Assembly (NCBI GenBank): GCA_041594355.1
Contig: JBFHMM010000023.1
Location: forward strand, 1 to 26,481
DNA: 26,481 bases
Reading direction: 5' to 3'
DNA from: JAIUZI01 sp041594355
Lineage (GTDB): Bacteria > Pseudomonadota > Alphaproteobacteria > Rhodobacterales > Rhodobacteraceae
Positions 1 to 7,216 of this stretch are shown one piece after another (position 1 is the stretch's first letter; the number at the start of each line of letters is the position of its first letter). The notes beneath the pieces are model-generated. The model had not been told where the DNA came from. It did not search any database and saw only the letters and a list, made by a program, of their open reading frames with translations. The translations under genes and the position numbers were made by a program.

Positions 1-722
1 GTCTGCTGGGGCTGGCGATCGAGTGCTTGGGGCCACTGGCCGAGCTGATCTGCGCGGCGATCCTGATCGCGCAGAAATCGCTGGCCGACCATGTGCGGGC
101 AGTGGCCGACGGGTTGCGCCGTTCGGTCGGGGACGGGCGGCGGGCGGTGGCGATGATCGTCAGCCGCGACTGCCGCGACATGGACGGTCCGCACGTGGCC
201 CGCGCAGCCATAGAGAGCGGGGCCGAGAACCTGTCGGACGGGATCGTGGCACCGGCGTTCTGGTTTTTGCTGTTCGGCGCGCCGGGGATCATGATCTACA
301 AGGCGGTGAACACCGCCGACAGCATGATCGGCTACCGCAACGCGCGTTACGAGAAATTCGGCAAGGTGGCCGCCCGCACGGATGACCTGCTGAACCTGAT
401 CCCGGCGCGGTTGACCGGGGTGCTGATCGCGGGGCTGACCGGCCAGCTGTCGCGCTGGCCCCAGATCGCGGCAGACGCCCGCCGCCACCGGTCGCCCAAC
501 GCGGGCTGGCCCGAGGCGGCGATGGCGCGCGCGCTGGACGTGGCGCTGGCCGGGCCGCGCAGCTATGACGGCACCCTGCGGCAGCTGGCCTGGGTCAACG
601 GGGCGGCGCGGCAAGAGATCGGCGCCGGAGACATCGACGCCGCTGTGGGCATTTTGTGGCGGGTCTGGATGGCCTTGCTGGTGCTGGCCATTGCATCTGC
701 GGCAGTTCCGCCGCTACTGTGA
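1..722 (+). CDS. cobD: Adenosylcobinamide-phosphate synthase CobD/CbiB, 3' part (5' end outside window)
   Basis: The frame is open from base 3 to the TGA at 720-722, giving about 239 residues of a protein usually near 300-320 residues, so the start lies outside the window. CbiB/CobD is an inner-membrane enzyme that attaches the aminopropanol arm to adenosylcobyric acid in cobalamin synthesis. Recognition rests on family-like stretches seen directly: AILIAQKSLADHVRAVADGL near the visible start, then the ESGAENLSDGIVAPAFWF and YKAVNTADSMIGYRN blocks, the most conserved part of the family, and a hydrophobic carboxyl-terminal helix. The first in-window start-like codon (TTG at 27) falls inside the conserved protein and is not a real start. 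The transglycosylase follows 29 bases downstream on the same strand. Other cobalamin genes probably lie upstream of the window (inference). Confidence 0.93.
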   Translation, partial: LLGLAIECLGPLAELICAAILIAQKSLADHVRAVADGLRRSVGDGRRAVAMIVSRDCRDMDGPHVARAAIESGAENLSDGIVAPAFWFLLFGAPGIMIYKAVNTADSMIGYRNARYEKFGKVAARTDDLLNLIPARLTGVLIAGLTGQLSRWPQIAADARRHRSPNAGWPEAAMARALDVALAGPRSYDGTLRQLAWVNGAARQEIGAGDIDAAVGILWRVWMALLVLAIASAAVPPLL

Positions 723-751
723 TATCCGGTTTGTTTCAGGGATGTTATCCG

Positions 752-1918
752 ATGCGCATTGTTGTTTGCCTGTTTTTCTTGCTGTCCGCCCCGGCGGCGT
801 TTGCCCAGTGCGGCGGCAGCTTTTCGGAATTCGTCGAGGGGTTGAAGACCGAGGCCGTGGCCGCCGGCCACGATCCGGCCACGGTGGAGCGGTTCTTTGC
901 CTCGGCCCGGCTGGACGGCAGCGTGCTCAAGGCCGACCGGGCGCAGGGCGTATTCCAGAAACCCTTTGTCGATTTCTCGCGCCGCCTGATCTCGCAGAAC
1001 CGGATCGACATGGGCCGCAAGATGGCCAAGAAATACGACGCCGTTTTCGACCGGATCGAGGCGCAATACGGGGTGTCGCGGGGCGTGCTGCTGGCGTTCT
1101 GGGCGTTCGAGACCGACTACGGCGGTTTTCAGGGTAATTTCAACACGCTGAACGCGCTGGTCACGCTGGCGCATGACTGCCGACGGCCCGATCTGTTCCG
1201 GCCACAGGTTTTTGCTGCGCTGGAGCTTTACGAGCGGGGCGGGTTCGACCCGGCCACGACCACGGGCGCCTGGGCCGGGGAAATCGGCATGGTGCAGATG
1301 CTGCCGCACGACATACTGGAAAACGGGGTCGACGCGGATGGCGATGGCGATGTCAGCCTCAAGACCTCGGCCCCCGACGCGCTGACGTCGGGCGGCAAGA
1401 TGCTGTCGCACCTGGGCTGGCGCGCGGGCGAGCCGTGGCTGCAAGAGATCACGCTGCCGGAGACGTTCGACTGGTCCTTGACCGGACTGGCGCAGGGCCG
1501 GACGGTGGGCCAGTGGCAGCAGATGGGGGTGCGGGCGCGCGCGGGCGATCTGGGCGATCCGGGTTTGGCGGCCTCGGTGATCCTGCCGCAGGGGCGCAAG
1601 GGGCCAGCGTTCCTGGCCTATCCGAATTTCCGGGTCTATTTCGAATGGAACCAGAGCTTTGTCTACGTGATGACGGCGGCCTATTTCGCTACCCGGATGG
1701 AGGGGGCACAGGTCTATGATGCGGGTCACCCGGAGCCGGGGCTGTCGGGGTCGCAGATGAAGGATCTGCAACGCAAGCTGGCCGCCCGCGGGTATGACGT
1801 GGGCGGGGTGGACGGCATCCTGGGCGCGCGGACGCGTGCGGCGGTGCAGGCCGAACAGGCCCGGCTGGGGCTGCCGGCGGATGCCTGGCCGACCGTCGAG
1901 CTGCTGTCACGGTTGTAG
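752..1918 (+). CDS. Lytic murein transglycosylase, MltB-like (GH103) with C-terminal peptidoglycan-binding domain
   Basis: This 388-residue periplasmic enzyme should cleave the MurNAc-GlcNAc bond of peptidoglycan with formation of 1,6-anhydroMurNAc. The first 18 residues are a signal peptide ending AFA. The next residues, QC, do not form a lipobox, so it is probably soluble rather than a lipoprotein as E. coli MltB is. The SLT_2 catalytic domain covers about residues 23-320, with the likely catalytic Glu at 120 in WAFETDYGG. The motif GEIGMVQMLPHDI follows, and a PG_binding_1 repeat occupies about residues 330-388 (LQRKLAARGYDVGGVDGILG). ATG 752 was chosen because it begins the signal peptide, with AGGG about ten bases upstream; a longer reading from 656 would run through cobD. 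It converges with the next gene, overlapping it by 12 bases. Confidence 0.92.
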   Translation: MRIVVCLFFLLSAPAAFAQCGGSFSEFVEGLKTEAVAAGHDPATVERFFASARLDGSVLKADRAQGVFQKPFVDFSRRLISQNRIDMGRKMAKKYDAVFDRIEAQYGVSRGVLLAFWAFETDYGGFQGNFNTLNALVTLAHDCRRPDLFRPQVFAALELYERGGFDPATTTGAWAGEIGMVQMLPHDILENGVDADGDGDVSLKTSAPDALTSGGKMLSHLGWRAGEPWLQEITLPETFDWSLTGLAQGRTVGQWQQMGVRARAGDLGDPGLAASVILPQGRKGPAFLAYPNFRVYFEWNQSFVYVMTAAYFATRMEGAQVYDAGHPEPGLSGSQMKDLQRKLAARGYDVGGVDGILGARTRAAVQAEQARLGLPADAWPTVELLSRL

Positions 1919-2284
1919 GCGGAATTCGGTCTGGAACGGGAAGCGGTCGCCCGACTGGGTGATCAGGTAGAACACAGCGCCGCGCCGCACGTAAAGGTCG
2001 CAGCGGCTGCGGCCGTTGCGAAACTGGATGCAGACAGTACCATCATCGCGAATGTCGAAGACGCCGAAGGCGGTACCGCCGCTGTCGGGGTAGGTATAGG
2101 AATAGGCGCCACCGACCGAGAACCGCGATTGCCCCTGGTCGAAAAACGTCAGGGTGTTGCCCGCCGTGAGCCGCTGCAGGTCATCGGGGCTGAGCAGAAT
2201 GTCGCCGGGGCGCGCGCCCGCAGTATCGGCCAGTGCCGGCCCGGTCAGTACGCAAAGCAGAACTGCGCATAAAAAACGTTTCAT
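1907..2284 (-). CDS. Small secreted protein of unknown function
   Basis: This 125-residue protein is not recognised with confidence. A clear signal peptide is present (MKRFLCAVLLCVLTGPALA, cleavage after residue 19). The mature part is about 106 residues and looks like an all-beta periplasmic domain: a LTAGNTLTFF segment, a GGAYSYTYPDSGGTAFGVFDI stretch, then a DDGTVCIQF..GRSRCDLY segment holding two Cys that could form a disulphide. The pattern recalls small DUF995-like periplasmic proteins, but this is only an impression. It lies 57 bases downstream of smc on the same strand and could share its transcript, and it overlaps the 3' end of the convergent transglycosylase by 12 bases. No strong ribosome binding site precedes the ATG. 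Confidence 0.75.
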   Translation of the reverse strand: MKRFLCAVLLCVLTGPALADTAGARPGDILLSPDDLQRLTAGNTLTFFDQGQSRFSVGGAYSYTYPDSGGTAFGVFDIRDDGTVCIQFRNGRSRCDLYVRRGAVFYLITQSGDRFPFQTEFRLQP

Positions 2285-2341
2285 TGGTTCAGCTTAGCCC
2301 GGATCGGCAGGGTTGTCGCGTCGCGTTTTCGGCAGTGGCGG

Positions 2342-5300
2342 TCAGGCCACCATCGAGGCTGCCTTCTTGAGATCGACCGAGACCAGCTGCGACACCCCCG
2401 GTTCGCCCATGGTGACCCCGAACAGACGGTCCATCCGGCTCATGGTGACGGCATGGTGGGTGATGATCAAAAAGCGGGTGTCGGTGCGGCGGCACATCTC
2501 GTCCAGCAAGTCGCAGAACCGGGTCACGTTGGCGTCGTCGAGCGGCGCGTCGACCTCGTCGAGCACGCAGATCGGCGCCGGGTTGGCGAGGAACACGGCA
2601 AAGATCAGCGCCAGCGCGGTCAGCGTCTGTTCACCACCCGACAACAGCGACAGCGTCGAGAGCTTTTTGCCCGGCGGCTGGCACATGATTTCCAGCCCGG
2701 CCTCGAGCGGATCCTCGCTTTCAACCATCACGAGGTTGGCGTCGCCGCCGCCAAAGAGATGTTTGAATAGCAGGGTAAAGTTGCTGTTGACCTGTTCGAA
2801 GGCGGTCAGCAACCGTTCGCGGCCTTCGCGGTTGAGGCCGGCGATGCCGTTGCGCAGGGTCTTGATCGCCTCTTCGAGATCGGCCTTTTCGCCGACCAGC
2901 GTGTCGTGCTCCTGCTGCACCTCGGTGGCGTCTTCCTCAGCGCGCAGATTGACCGCGCCCAGCGCATCGCGCTGACGTTTGTAGCGGTTCACATCCGCCT
3001 CGAGCGTCTCGGCCGAGGGGATCTGATCGGGGTTCACATCCAGTTGGTTCAGCAGCTGGTTGGGGGTGACCTGCCGATCCTCGGCGATGCGTTCGGCGGC
3101 ATAGACCACCGTTTCGCGGGCGGCATCGACGCGGGCCTCGGCGCGGGCGCGGGTTTCGCGCGCCTCCGAGGCCAGGCGTTCGGCCTCACGCTCGGCCTGC
3201 ACGGCCTCTCGCTGCGCGCCCTCGGCGCGCGACAGCTTGTCGGCGGCATCGGCCCGGCGGGTTTCGGCCTGGGCGATGGCAACGGAGAGTTCGTCGCGCT
3301 TGGCCGCGATTTCAGCGGGCGCGGCGCTGGCCTCCTTCAGTTCGACCTCTGACGCCGCTTTGCGTTCGACCAGTTCGGCAATGCGCTTTTCCGCCGTCTC
3401 CAGCCGGTGTTTCCAGCCGCTGATGTCCTTGGTCACCTCCTGGGTGCGGCGGGTGCGCGCCTCGCCCTCGCGGCGCAACTCGTCATGGGCCGAGCGGCGG
3501 GTCATCATGGTGATGCGGGCCGCCTCGACGGTCTGCTTGATGTCCTCGACCTGCTGGCGCGCGGTGGTCAGATCGCCCAGGCCCTGCAGGCCGGCTTCGG
3601 CCTCCCTGACCTGGGCGCGGGCGGCCATGGCGTCTTCGGCGTGGCGGGTCACGGCCAGCGTGAGGTTCTCCAGCTTGCCCTGGGCGAGGTTGCGGTCTGC
3701 CTCGGCCCGACTCAGCGCGCGGGCGGCGACGGCGACGGCCTGATCGGCATCGCGGCGGGCGAGGCGCGCGGCCTTGTCGGCCTCGGTCACCTCGGCCAGT
3801 TTGCGGCTGAGCATCTCGTGTGCGGCGCGGGCGCTATCCGCGCGGGCGCCGACGCGCTCCATCTCCTGTTTCAACGCCTTGAGCCGGTTCAGCTGTTCCA
3901 GCCGCAGAGCGGCGGCGCTGGGGGCGTCTTCGGCCCAGGCCCGAAACCCGTCCCAGCGCCACAGATCGCCATCCACCGAGACCAGCCGCTGGCCCGGTTG
4001 CAGCAGCGGCTGCAGGCGCGCGCCCGCGTCCGCGTCCACCAGCCCGATCTGGGCAATCCGGCGCGACAGGGCATCGGGGCCTGAGACATGCAGCACCAAC
4101 GGTTCGGCGCCCTCGGGCAGCGGCTGGTCGCGATCGTAGGCGGGCACCGGGACCCATCCGGAGGGGCCGTCAACATCCACCAGCGGCGCGCGCAGGTCGT
4201 CCGCCAATGCCGCGCCCAGCGCCTTTTCATAGCCCGGCGCAACCCGCAGCAGGTCCATCACCTGGCCGCTTTCGGCGCTGTCGCGGGCCACCAGCTTGGC
4301 CAGCGCCGTCGCCTCGGCCTTGAGCGCGCCCGCCTCGCCTTCGATCTCGGACCGCTGGGCGCGGGCCTCGGCCTCGCGCGATTGCGTGTCGGTGCGCAGT
4401 TGATCGGTGGCGGCCCGCGCGGCCTCGGCCTGTTCGGCATCGGCCAGCGCCTGGGCCTCGGCCCTGCCGGCGGCCTCAAAGGCGGTCTCGGCGCTGGCCA
4501 GCGCGGTGGCGGACGCGGTCACCGCCTCTCGCGCACGGGTTTCCTCGCCTTCGGAGCGGGCCAGCATCTTGCGGCTGTCGTCCAGCAGGCGCTGCGCCGA
4601 CTGGTGGCGGGCGGCCAGCCGGGCAACGTCTTCGGTCACCTGACTTAGGCGGCCTTCGCGGTCGCTGAGCACGGCGGCGGCCTCGCGCGCCTGTTCGGCG
4701 GCCTCGGCCAGCCGGGCCTCGTGCCCCTCGCCCGCCTTGGCCAGTTCGCGCGCCTCCCATTCGAGCCGCTCGATGGTTTCGCCGGCGTCGCGGTTGAGCC
4801 CGGTCTCGCGGTCGATGTCCTTGCCCAGCTGGACGATCCGGGCGTTCAGGGTCTCGATCGTTTGCAGCGCCCGGTCCTGCTGGTCCTTAAGCGTGTCGCG
4901 CTGGACCTGCAGGCGCTGCAGCACAGCGGCGGCGATAGTTTCCTCTTCGCGCAGCGGCGGCAGCGCGTCTTCGGTGACGGCGCGAGCCTTGCCGGCGGCG
5001 CGGGCGGTGGCCTCGGCCTGGGCGGCCTCGCCGGTGCGGGTGCGCAGCACCTCCTCGGCGCTGGCGCGCGCCTCGTCGGCCTCTTTCCAGCGCCGGTAGT
5101 GCAACATGCCCTCTGCCTGCCGCAACTGGGTGCCGATCTCGCGGTAGCGGGCGGCTTGGCGGGCCTGGCGGGCCAACTGGGCCAGCTGCACGGCGAGCTG
5201 TTCGATGACATCGTCGACCCGCAGCAGGTTGGACTCCGCCCCGTTCAGCTTCAACTCGGCCTCATGCCGGCGCTGGTAAAGACCGGAGATGCCGGCGGCC

Positions 5301-5797
5301 TCCTCAAGGATACGGCGGCGCGATTTCGGCTTGGCGTTGATCAGCTCGGCGATTTGGCCCTGCCGCACCAGCGAGGGAGAATGGGCCCCGGTGGAGGCAT
5401 CGGCGAACAGCATCTGCACGTCGCGGGCGCGCACCTCCTTGGCGTTGGCCTTGTAGGCGCTGCCGACGTCACGGGTGATGCGGCGCACGATATCCAGCGT
5501 GTCCTGATCGTTGAACCCCGAAGGCGCCAGCCGTTCGGAATTGTCGATGTGCAGGCTGACCTCGGCAAAGTTTCGGGCGGGCCGGGTCGCTGCGCCGGCA
5601 AAGATCACGTCCTCCATGCCGCCGCCGCGCATTGCCTTGGGGCGGTTTTCGCCCATCACCCAACGCAGCGCCTCCAGCAGGTTCGACTTGCCGCAACCAT
5701 TCGGACCGACAACGCCGGTCAGACCGTCCGCGATGATCAGATCGGTCGGATCGACGAAGCTCTTGAAGCCGGTCAGTCTGAGTTTTGAAAAGCGCAA
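2342..5797 (-). CDS. smc: Chromosome segregation ATPase SMC
   Basis: Structural maintenance of chromosomes protein, the ATPase arm of the SMC-ScpAB condensin that organises origin regions and individualises sister chromosomes. From the TTG start it has 1151 residues, normal for the family. Visible in order are the amino-terminal head beginning LRFSKLRLTGFKSFVDP, Walker A GPNGCGKSN (about 31-39), a long Ala/Glu/Arg-rich coiled coil, the hinge (about 519-650, PGYEKALGAALADDL), the second coiled coil, the ABC signature LSGGEQTLTALAL (about 1050) and Walker B with D-loop PICVLDEVDAPLDDANV. The frame extends 40 residues further to an ATG at 5917, but that segment has no family resemblance and contains a promoter-like TTGACT element. 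I therefore prefer TTG 5797, or the ATT just before it. The ribosome binding site is weak for any choice. The start, not the identity, is uncertain. Confidence 0.95.
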   Translation of the reverse strand: MRFSKLRLTGFKSFVDPTDLIIADGLTGVVGPNGCGKSNLLEALRWVMGENRPKAMRGGGMEDVIFAGAATRPARNFAEVSLHIDNSERLAPSGFNDQDTLDIVRRITRDVGSAYKANAKEVRARDVQMLFADASTGAHSPSLVRQGQIAELINAKPKSRRRILEEAAGISGLYQRRHEAELKLNGAESNLLRVDDVIEQLAVQLAQLARQARQAARYREIGTQLRQAEGMLHYRRWKEADEARASAEEVLRTRTGEAAQAEATARAAGKARAVTEDALPPLREEETIAAAVLQRLQVQRDTLKDQQDRALQTIETLNARIVQLGKDIDRETGLNRDAGETIERLEWEARELAKAGEGHEARLAEAAEQAREAAAVLSDREGRLSQVTEDVARLAARHQSAQRLLDDSRKMLARSEGEETRAREAVTASATALASAETAFEAAGRAEAQALADAEQAEAARAATDQLRTDTQSREAEARAQRSEIEGEAGALKAEATALAKLVARDSAESGQVMDLLRVAPGYEKALGAALADDLRAPLVDVDGPSGWVPVPAYDRDQPLPEGAEPLVLHVSGPDALSRRIAQIGLVDADAGARLQPLLQPGQRLVSVDGDLWRWDGFRAWAEDAPSAAALRLEQLNRLKALKQEMERVGARADSARAAHEMLSRKLAEVTEADKAARLARRDADQAVAVAARALSRAEADRNLAQGKLENLTLAVTRHAEDAMAARAQVREAEAGLQGLGDLTTARQQVEDIKQTVEAARITMMTRRSAHDELRREGEARTRRTQEVTKDISGWKHRLETAEKRIAELVERKAASEVELKEASAAPAEIAAKRDELSVAIAQAETRRADAADKLSRAEGAQREAVQAEREAERLASEARETRARAEARVDAARETVVYAAERIAEDRQVTPNQLLNQLDVNPDQIPSAETLEADVNRYKRQRDALGAVNLRAEEDATEVQQEHDTLVGEKADLEEAIKTLRNGIAGLNREGRERLLTAFEQVNSNFTLLFKHLFGGGDANLVMVESEDPLEAGLEIMCQPPGKKLSTLSLLSGGEQTLTALALIFAVFLANPAPICVLDEVDAPLDDANVTRFCDLLDEMCRRTDTRFLIITHHAVTMSRMDRLFGVTMGEPGVSQLVSVDLKKAASMVA

Positions 5798-5829
5798 AAT
5801 GGAGGCCCGGTGATTCCTGTTGAGTTGAA

Positions 5830-5859
5830 AATGTGCGGTGTTGTCCCGCGCTGAGTCAA
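5830..5859 (-). promoter_or_regulatory. Possible smc promoter
   Basis: On the minus strand TTGACT (5859-5854) is followed after 18 bases by CACATT (5835-5830). This would place a transcription start near 5823, about 26 bases before the preferred TTG start of smc. The -35 is good and the -10 mediocre. If real, it excludes the longer reading from 5917. Confidence 0.35.
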
Positions 5860-6015
5860 TGCGCTTGACGCTGCATCTTGGAATTTCCGCCGATTTATCC
5901 ACAATATGTTGACTCATGCCGGGGGTCTTACGGCGGACGCCGATGCTGCGTTGACAGCTTTGACCGGGATGGATCAGGCTGCGGGAAACAGATGCATCGG
6001 CGCGAGAGGACTGTC

Positions 6016-6657
6016 ATGAAACGAATTCTCCCTGTTGCCCTGCTGGGCCTTGGCGGTCCGGCCTGGGCGCATCATCCGCTGGCGGGGCAACCGATGGAGA
6101 CCTTCGGCCACGGTCTGCTGTCGGGGCTGGGGCATCCGGTGCTGGGGTTCGATCACCTGTTCTTTGTGCTGGCGATGGGGCTGGCGGCGCGGCTGGCAGG
6201 CGTTGCGCTGCACGGGCCGTTGCATTACGTCGTGGCGATGCTGGCGGGCTGCGCCGCGCTTTATGCCGGGTGGGGTCTGCCGCTGCGCGAGGCGATGATC
6301 GCGCTGTCGCTGCTGGTCGTCGGCGGGGTGCTGGCCAGTGGGCGGCCGGTGTCGCCGGCGGGGTTGGGTCTGATGTTCGGTCTGTTCGGCCTCTTCCACG
6401 GCGCGGGGTTTGGCACCAGCATCGCGGCGCAGGAGGGCGGGGTCTCGGGCGCGGTCCTGGCGGGGTACCTGATGGGGCTGGGCATTGTGCAATACGGATT
6501 GGCCCTTGGCGCCGGGTTTGTCGGCGCGCGGGTCGCCGGCACCGCGGGCGCGGCAGCGATGGCGGCGCGGCTGGCGGGAGCGATGGTCGCCGGCGCGGGG
6601 CTGTTTTTGTGCCTGGAGGCGGCGGAAGGGCCGGTTCTGGGCTGGCTGCTGTCGTAG
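6016..6657 (+). CDS. HupE/UreJ family nickel (or cobalt) permease
   Basis: The 213-residue protein belongs to the HupE/UreJ family of small secondary transporters for Ni2+ or Co2+. An amino-terminal signal-like helix ends WAHH, the usual form in this family, leaving His residues at the periplasmic amino terminus. The hallmark metal motif HPVLGFDHLFFVLAMG sits at about residues 40-55. About six hydrophobic segments follow, with a second His-containing motif LFGLFHGAGFG near 125. ATG 6016 is preceded by AGAGGA with a five-base gap; the frame upstream (from 5878) has no family resemblance. No urease or hydrogenase genes lie in the window, so the metal user is unknown. Cobalamin synthesis (cobD, 5.3 kb away) would make cobalt a reasonable substrate, but that is inference. 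Confidence 0.87.
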   Translation: MKRILPVALLGLGGPAWAHHPLAGQPMETFGHGLLSGLGHPVLGFDHLFFVLAMGLAARLAGVALHGPLHYVVAMLAGCAALYAGWGLPLREAMIALSLLVVGGVLASGRPVSPAGLGLMFGLFGLFHGAGFGTSIAAQEGGVSGAVLAGYLMGLGIVQYGLALGAGFVGARVAGTAGAAAMAARLAGAMVAGAGLFLCLEAAEGPVLGWLLS

Positions 6658-6681
6658 GGCGACGGTGGCGGTGAACCGGCT

Positions 6682-7092
6682 TTAGTACGGGTCGCAGTCG
6701 AATTCGAGGTAATTGGGCGCCGCCCCCCCGTTTTCCCACCGGCTGACTTCGAGGCAGCTGTAGCTGGCATAGCCTGCGGGCAGCCAGACGCGGCGGTCGC
6801 CGGTGCCGCCGCAGTCCAGCACGCCGGTGATCACCGCCTGATCCCCCAGAACGCCGGTCACCCGGCAGCCGCTCACCCGTGCCATGGCCAAGGCCGCGCG
6901 GTCGCCAATCGGGCCGAGGCGCGGCGCGTATTGCGGGTTCAGGCGCACCGCCTCGGCCAGCCTGCCACGCACGCGGACGTCAAACAGGCTGCCATTGACC
7001 GCGATGCGCGTGGCCGGAACCGAGCGGAAATGCGGAGTCGGTCCGCCACAGGCGGTGAGCAGACCCAGCAGGATGATGACCCAGTAACGCAT
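6682..7092 (-). CDS. Small lipoprotein of unknown function
   Basis: The 136-residue protein has a textbook lipoprotein signal, with hydrophobic residues 4-12 followed by the lipobox LTAC and the lipidated Cys at residue 15. The residue after Cys is Gly, consistent with export to the outer membrane. The mature part carries four or five further Cys, including GCRVTGVLG, DCGG, SCLEV and a terminal FDCDPY, compatible with disulphides in the periplasm. The protein is not recognised. It converges with the HupE-like gene with only 24 bases between stops. It diverges from the membrane protein gene, so the FNR-type box at 7140-7153 could in principle act on it. Its upstream region also has TTAACCAT on the minus strand (7120-7113), a CtrA-like half-site. 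Confidence 0.8.
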   Translation of the reverse strand: MRYWVIILLGLLTACGGPTPHFRSVPATRIAVNGSLFDVRVRGRLAEAVRLNPQYAPRLGPIGDRAALAMARVSGCRVTGVLGDQAVITGVLDCGGTGDRRVWLPAGYASYSCLEVSRWENGGAAPNYLEFDCDPY

Positions 7093-7139
7093 GACGGCAG
7101 CCTGCGGTCCGAATGGTTAACGAATACTTTCCCGCAAGC

Positions 7140-7153
7140 TTGATCCAGATCAA
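7140..7153 (+). promoter_or_regulatory. FNR/FnrL-type box
   Basis: TTGATCCAGATCAA is an exact match to the FNR consensus TTGAT-N4-ATCAA, bound by oxygen-labile Fe-S regulators of the FNR/FnrL class. At the class II position (centre at -41.5) the transcription start would be near 7188, 29 bases before the ATG at 7217. Being palindromic, it could also serve the divergent lipoprotein gene. Confidence 0.75.
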
Positions 7154-7160
7154 ACAACAC

Positions 7161-7200
7161 ATTCCCGATTCGGAATACTTATGTATTCCAGATATGGAAT
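7161..7200 (+). promoter_or_regulatory. Two tandem ATTCC-N6-GGAAT palindromes (SqrR/BigR-like operator)
   Basis: ATTCC-N6-GGAAT occurs at 7161-7176 and again at 7185-7200, 24 bases apart, so both fall nearly on the same helical face. The inner half-sites form a third palindrome, GGAATAC-TTAT-GTATTCC (7172-7189). The spacing equals ATTC-N8-GAAT, the operator I recall for the persulfide-responsive ArsR-family repressor SqrR of Rhodobacter. The boxes cover the expected -10 region and start site, a repressor position. The assignment to SqrR is by motif only. Confidence 0.6.
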
Positions 7201-7216
7201 TCATATGGAGCCAACC

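Noticed and set aside
752..820. Lipoprotein signal on the transglycosylase
   Set aside because: Cys20 is preceded by FAQ, not a lipobox; ordinary signal peptidase cleavage after AFA is more likely.
563..1771. A 402-codon minus-strand frame opposite cobD and the transglycosylase
   Set aside because: Composition is His/Arg/Pro-rich and typical of GC-driven antisense frames; both overlapping plus-strand genes are certain.
4721..5788. A 355-codon plus-strand frame opposite smc
   Set aside because: Mirrors the coiled-coil codon bias of smc; Gly/Leu/Ala-rich with no domain.
5951..5979. TTGACA at 5951 as the promoter of the HupE-like gene
   Set aside because: The -35 is perfect, but at 16-18 bases only TCAGGC-like sequence follows, with no acceptable -10.
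7181..7216. ATG 7181 or 7205 as the start of the ten-helix membrane protein
   Set aside because: Both fall in or beside the operator palindromes and lack a ribosome binding site; ATG 7217 has GGAG at six bases.
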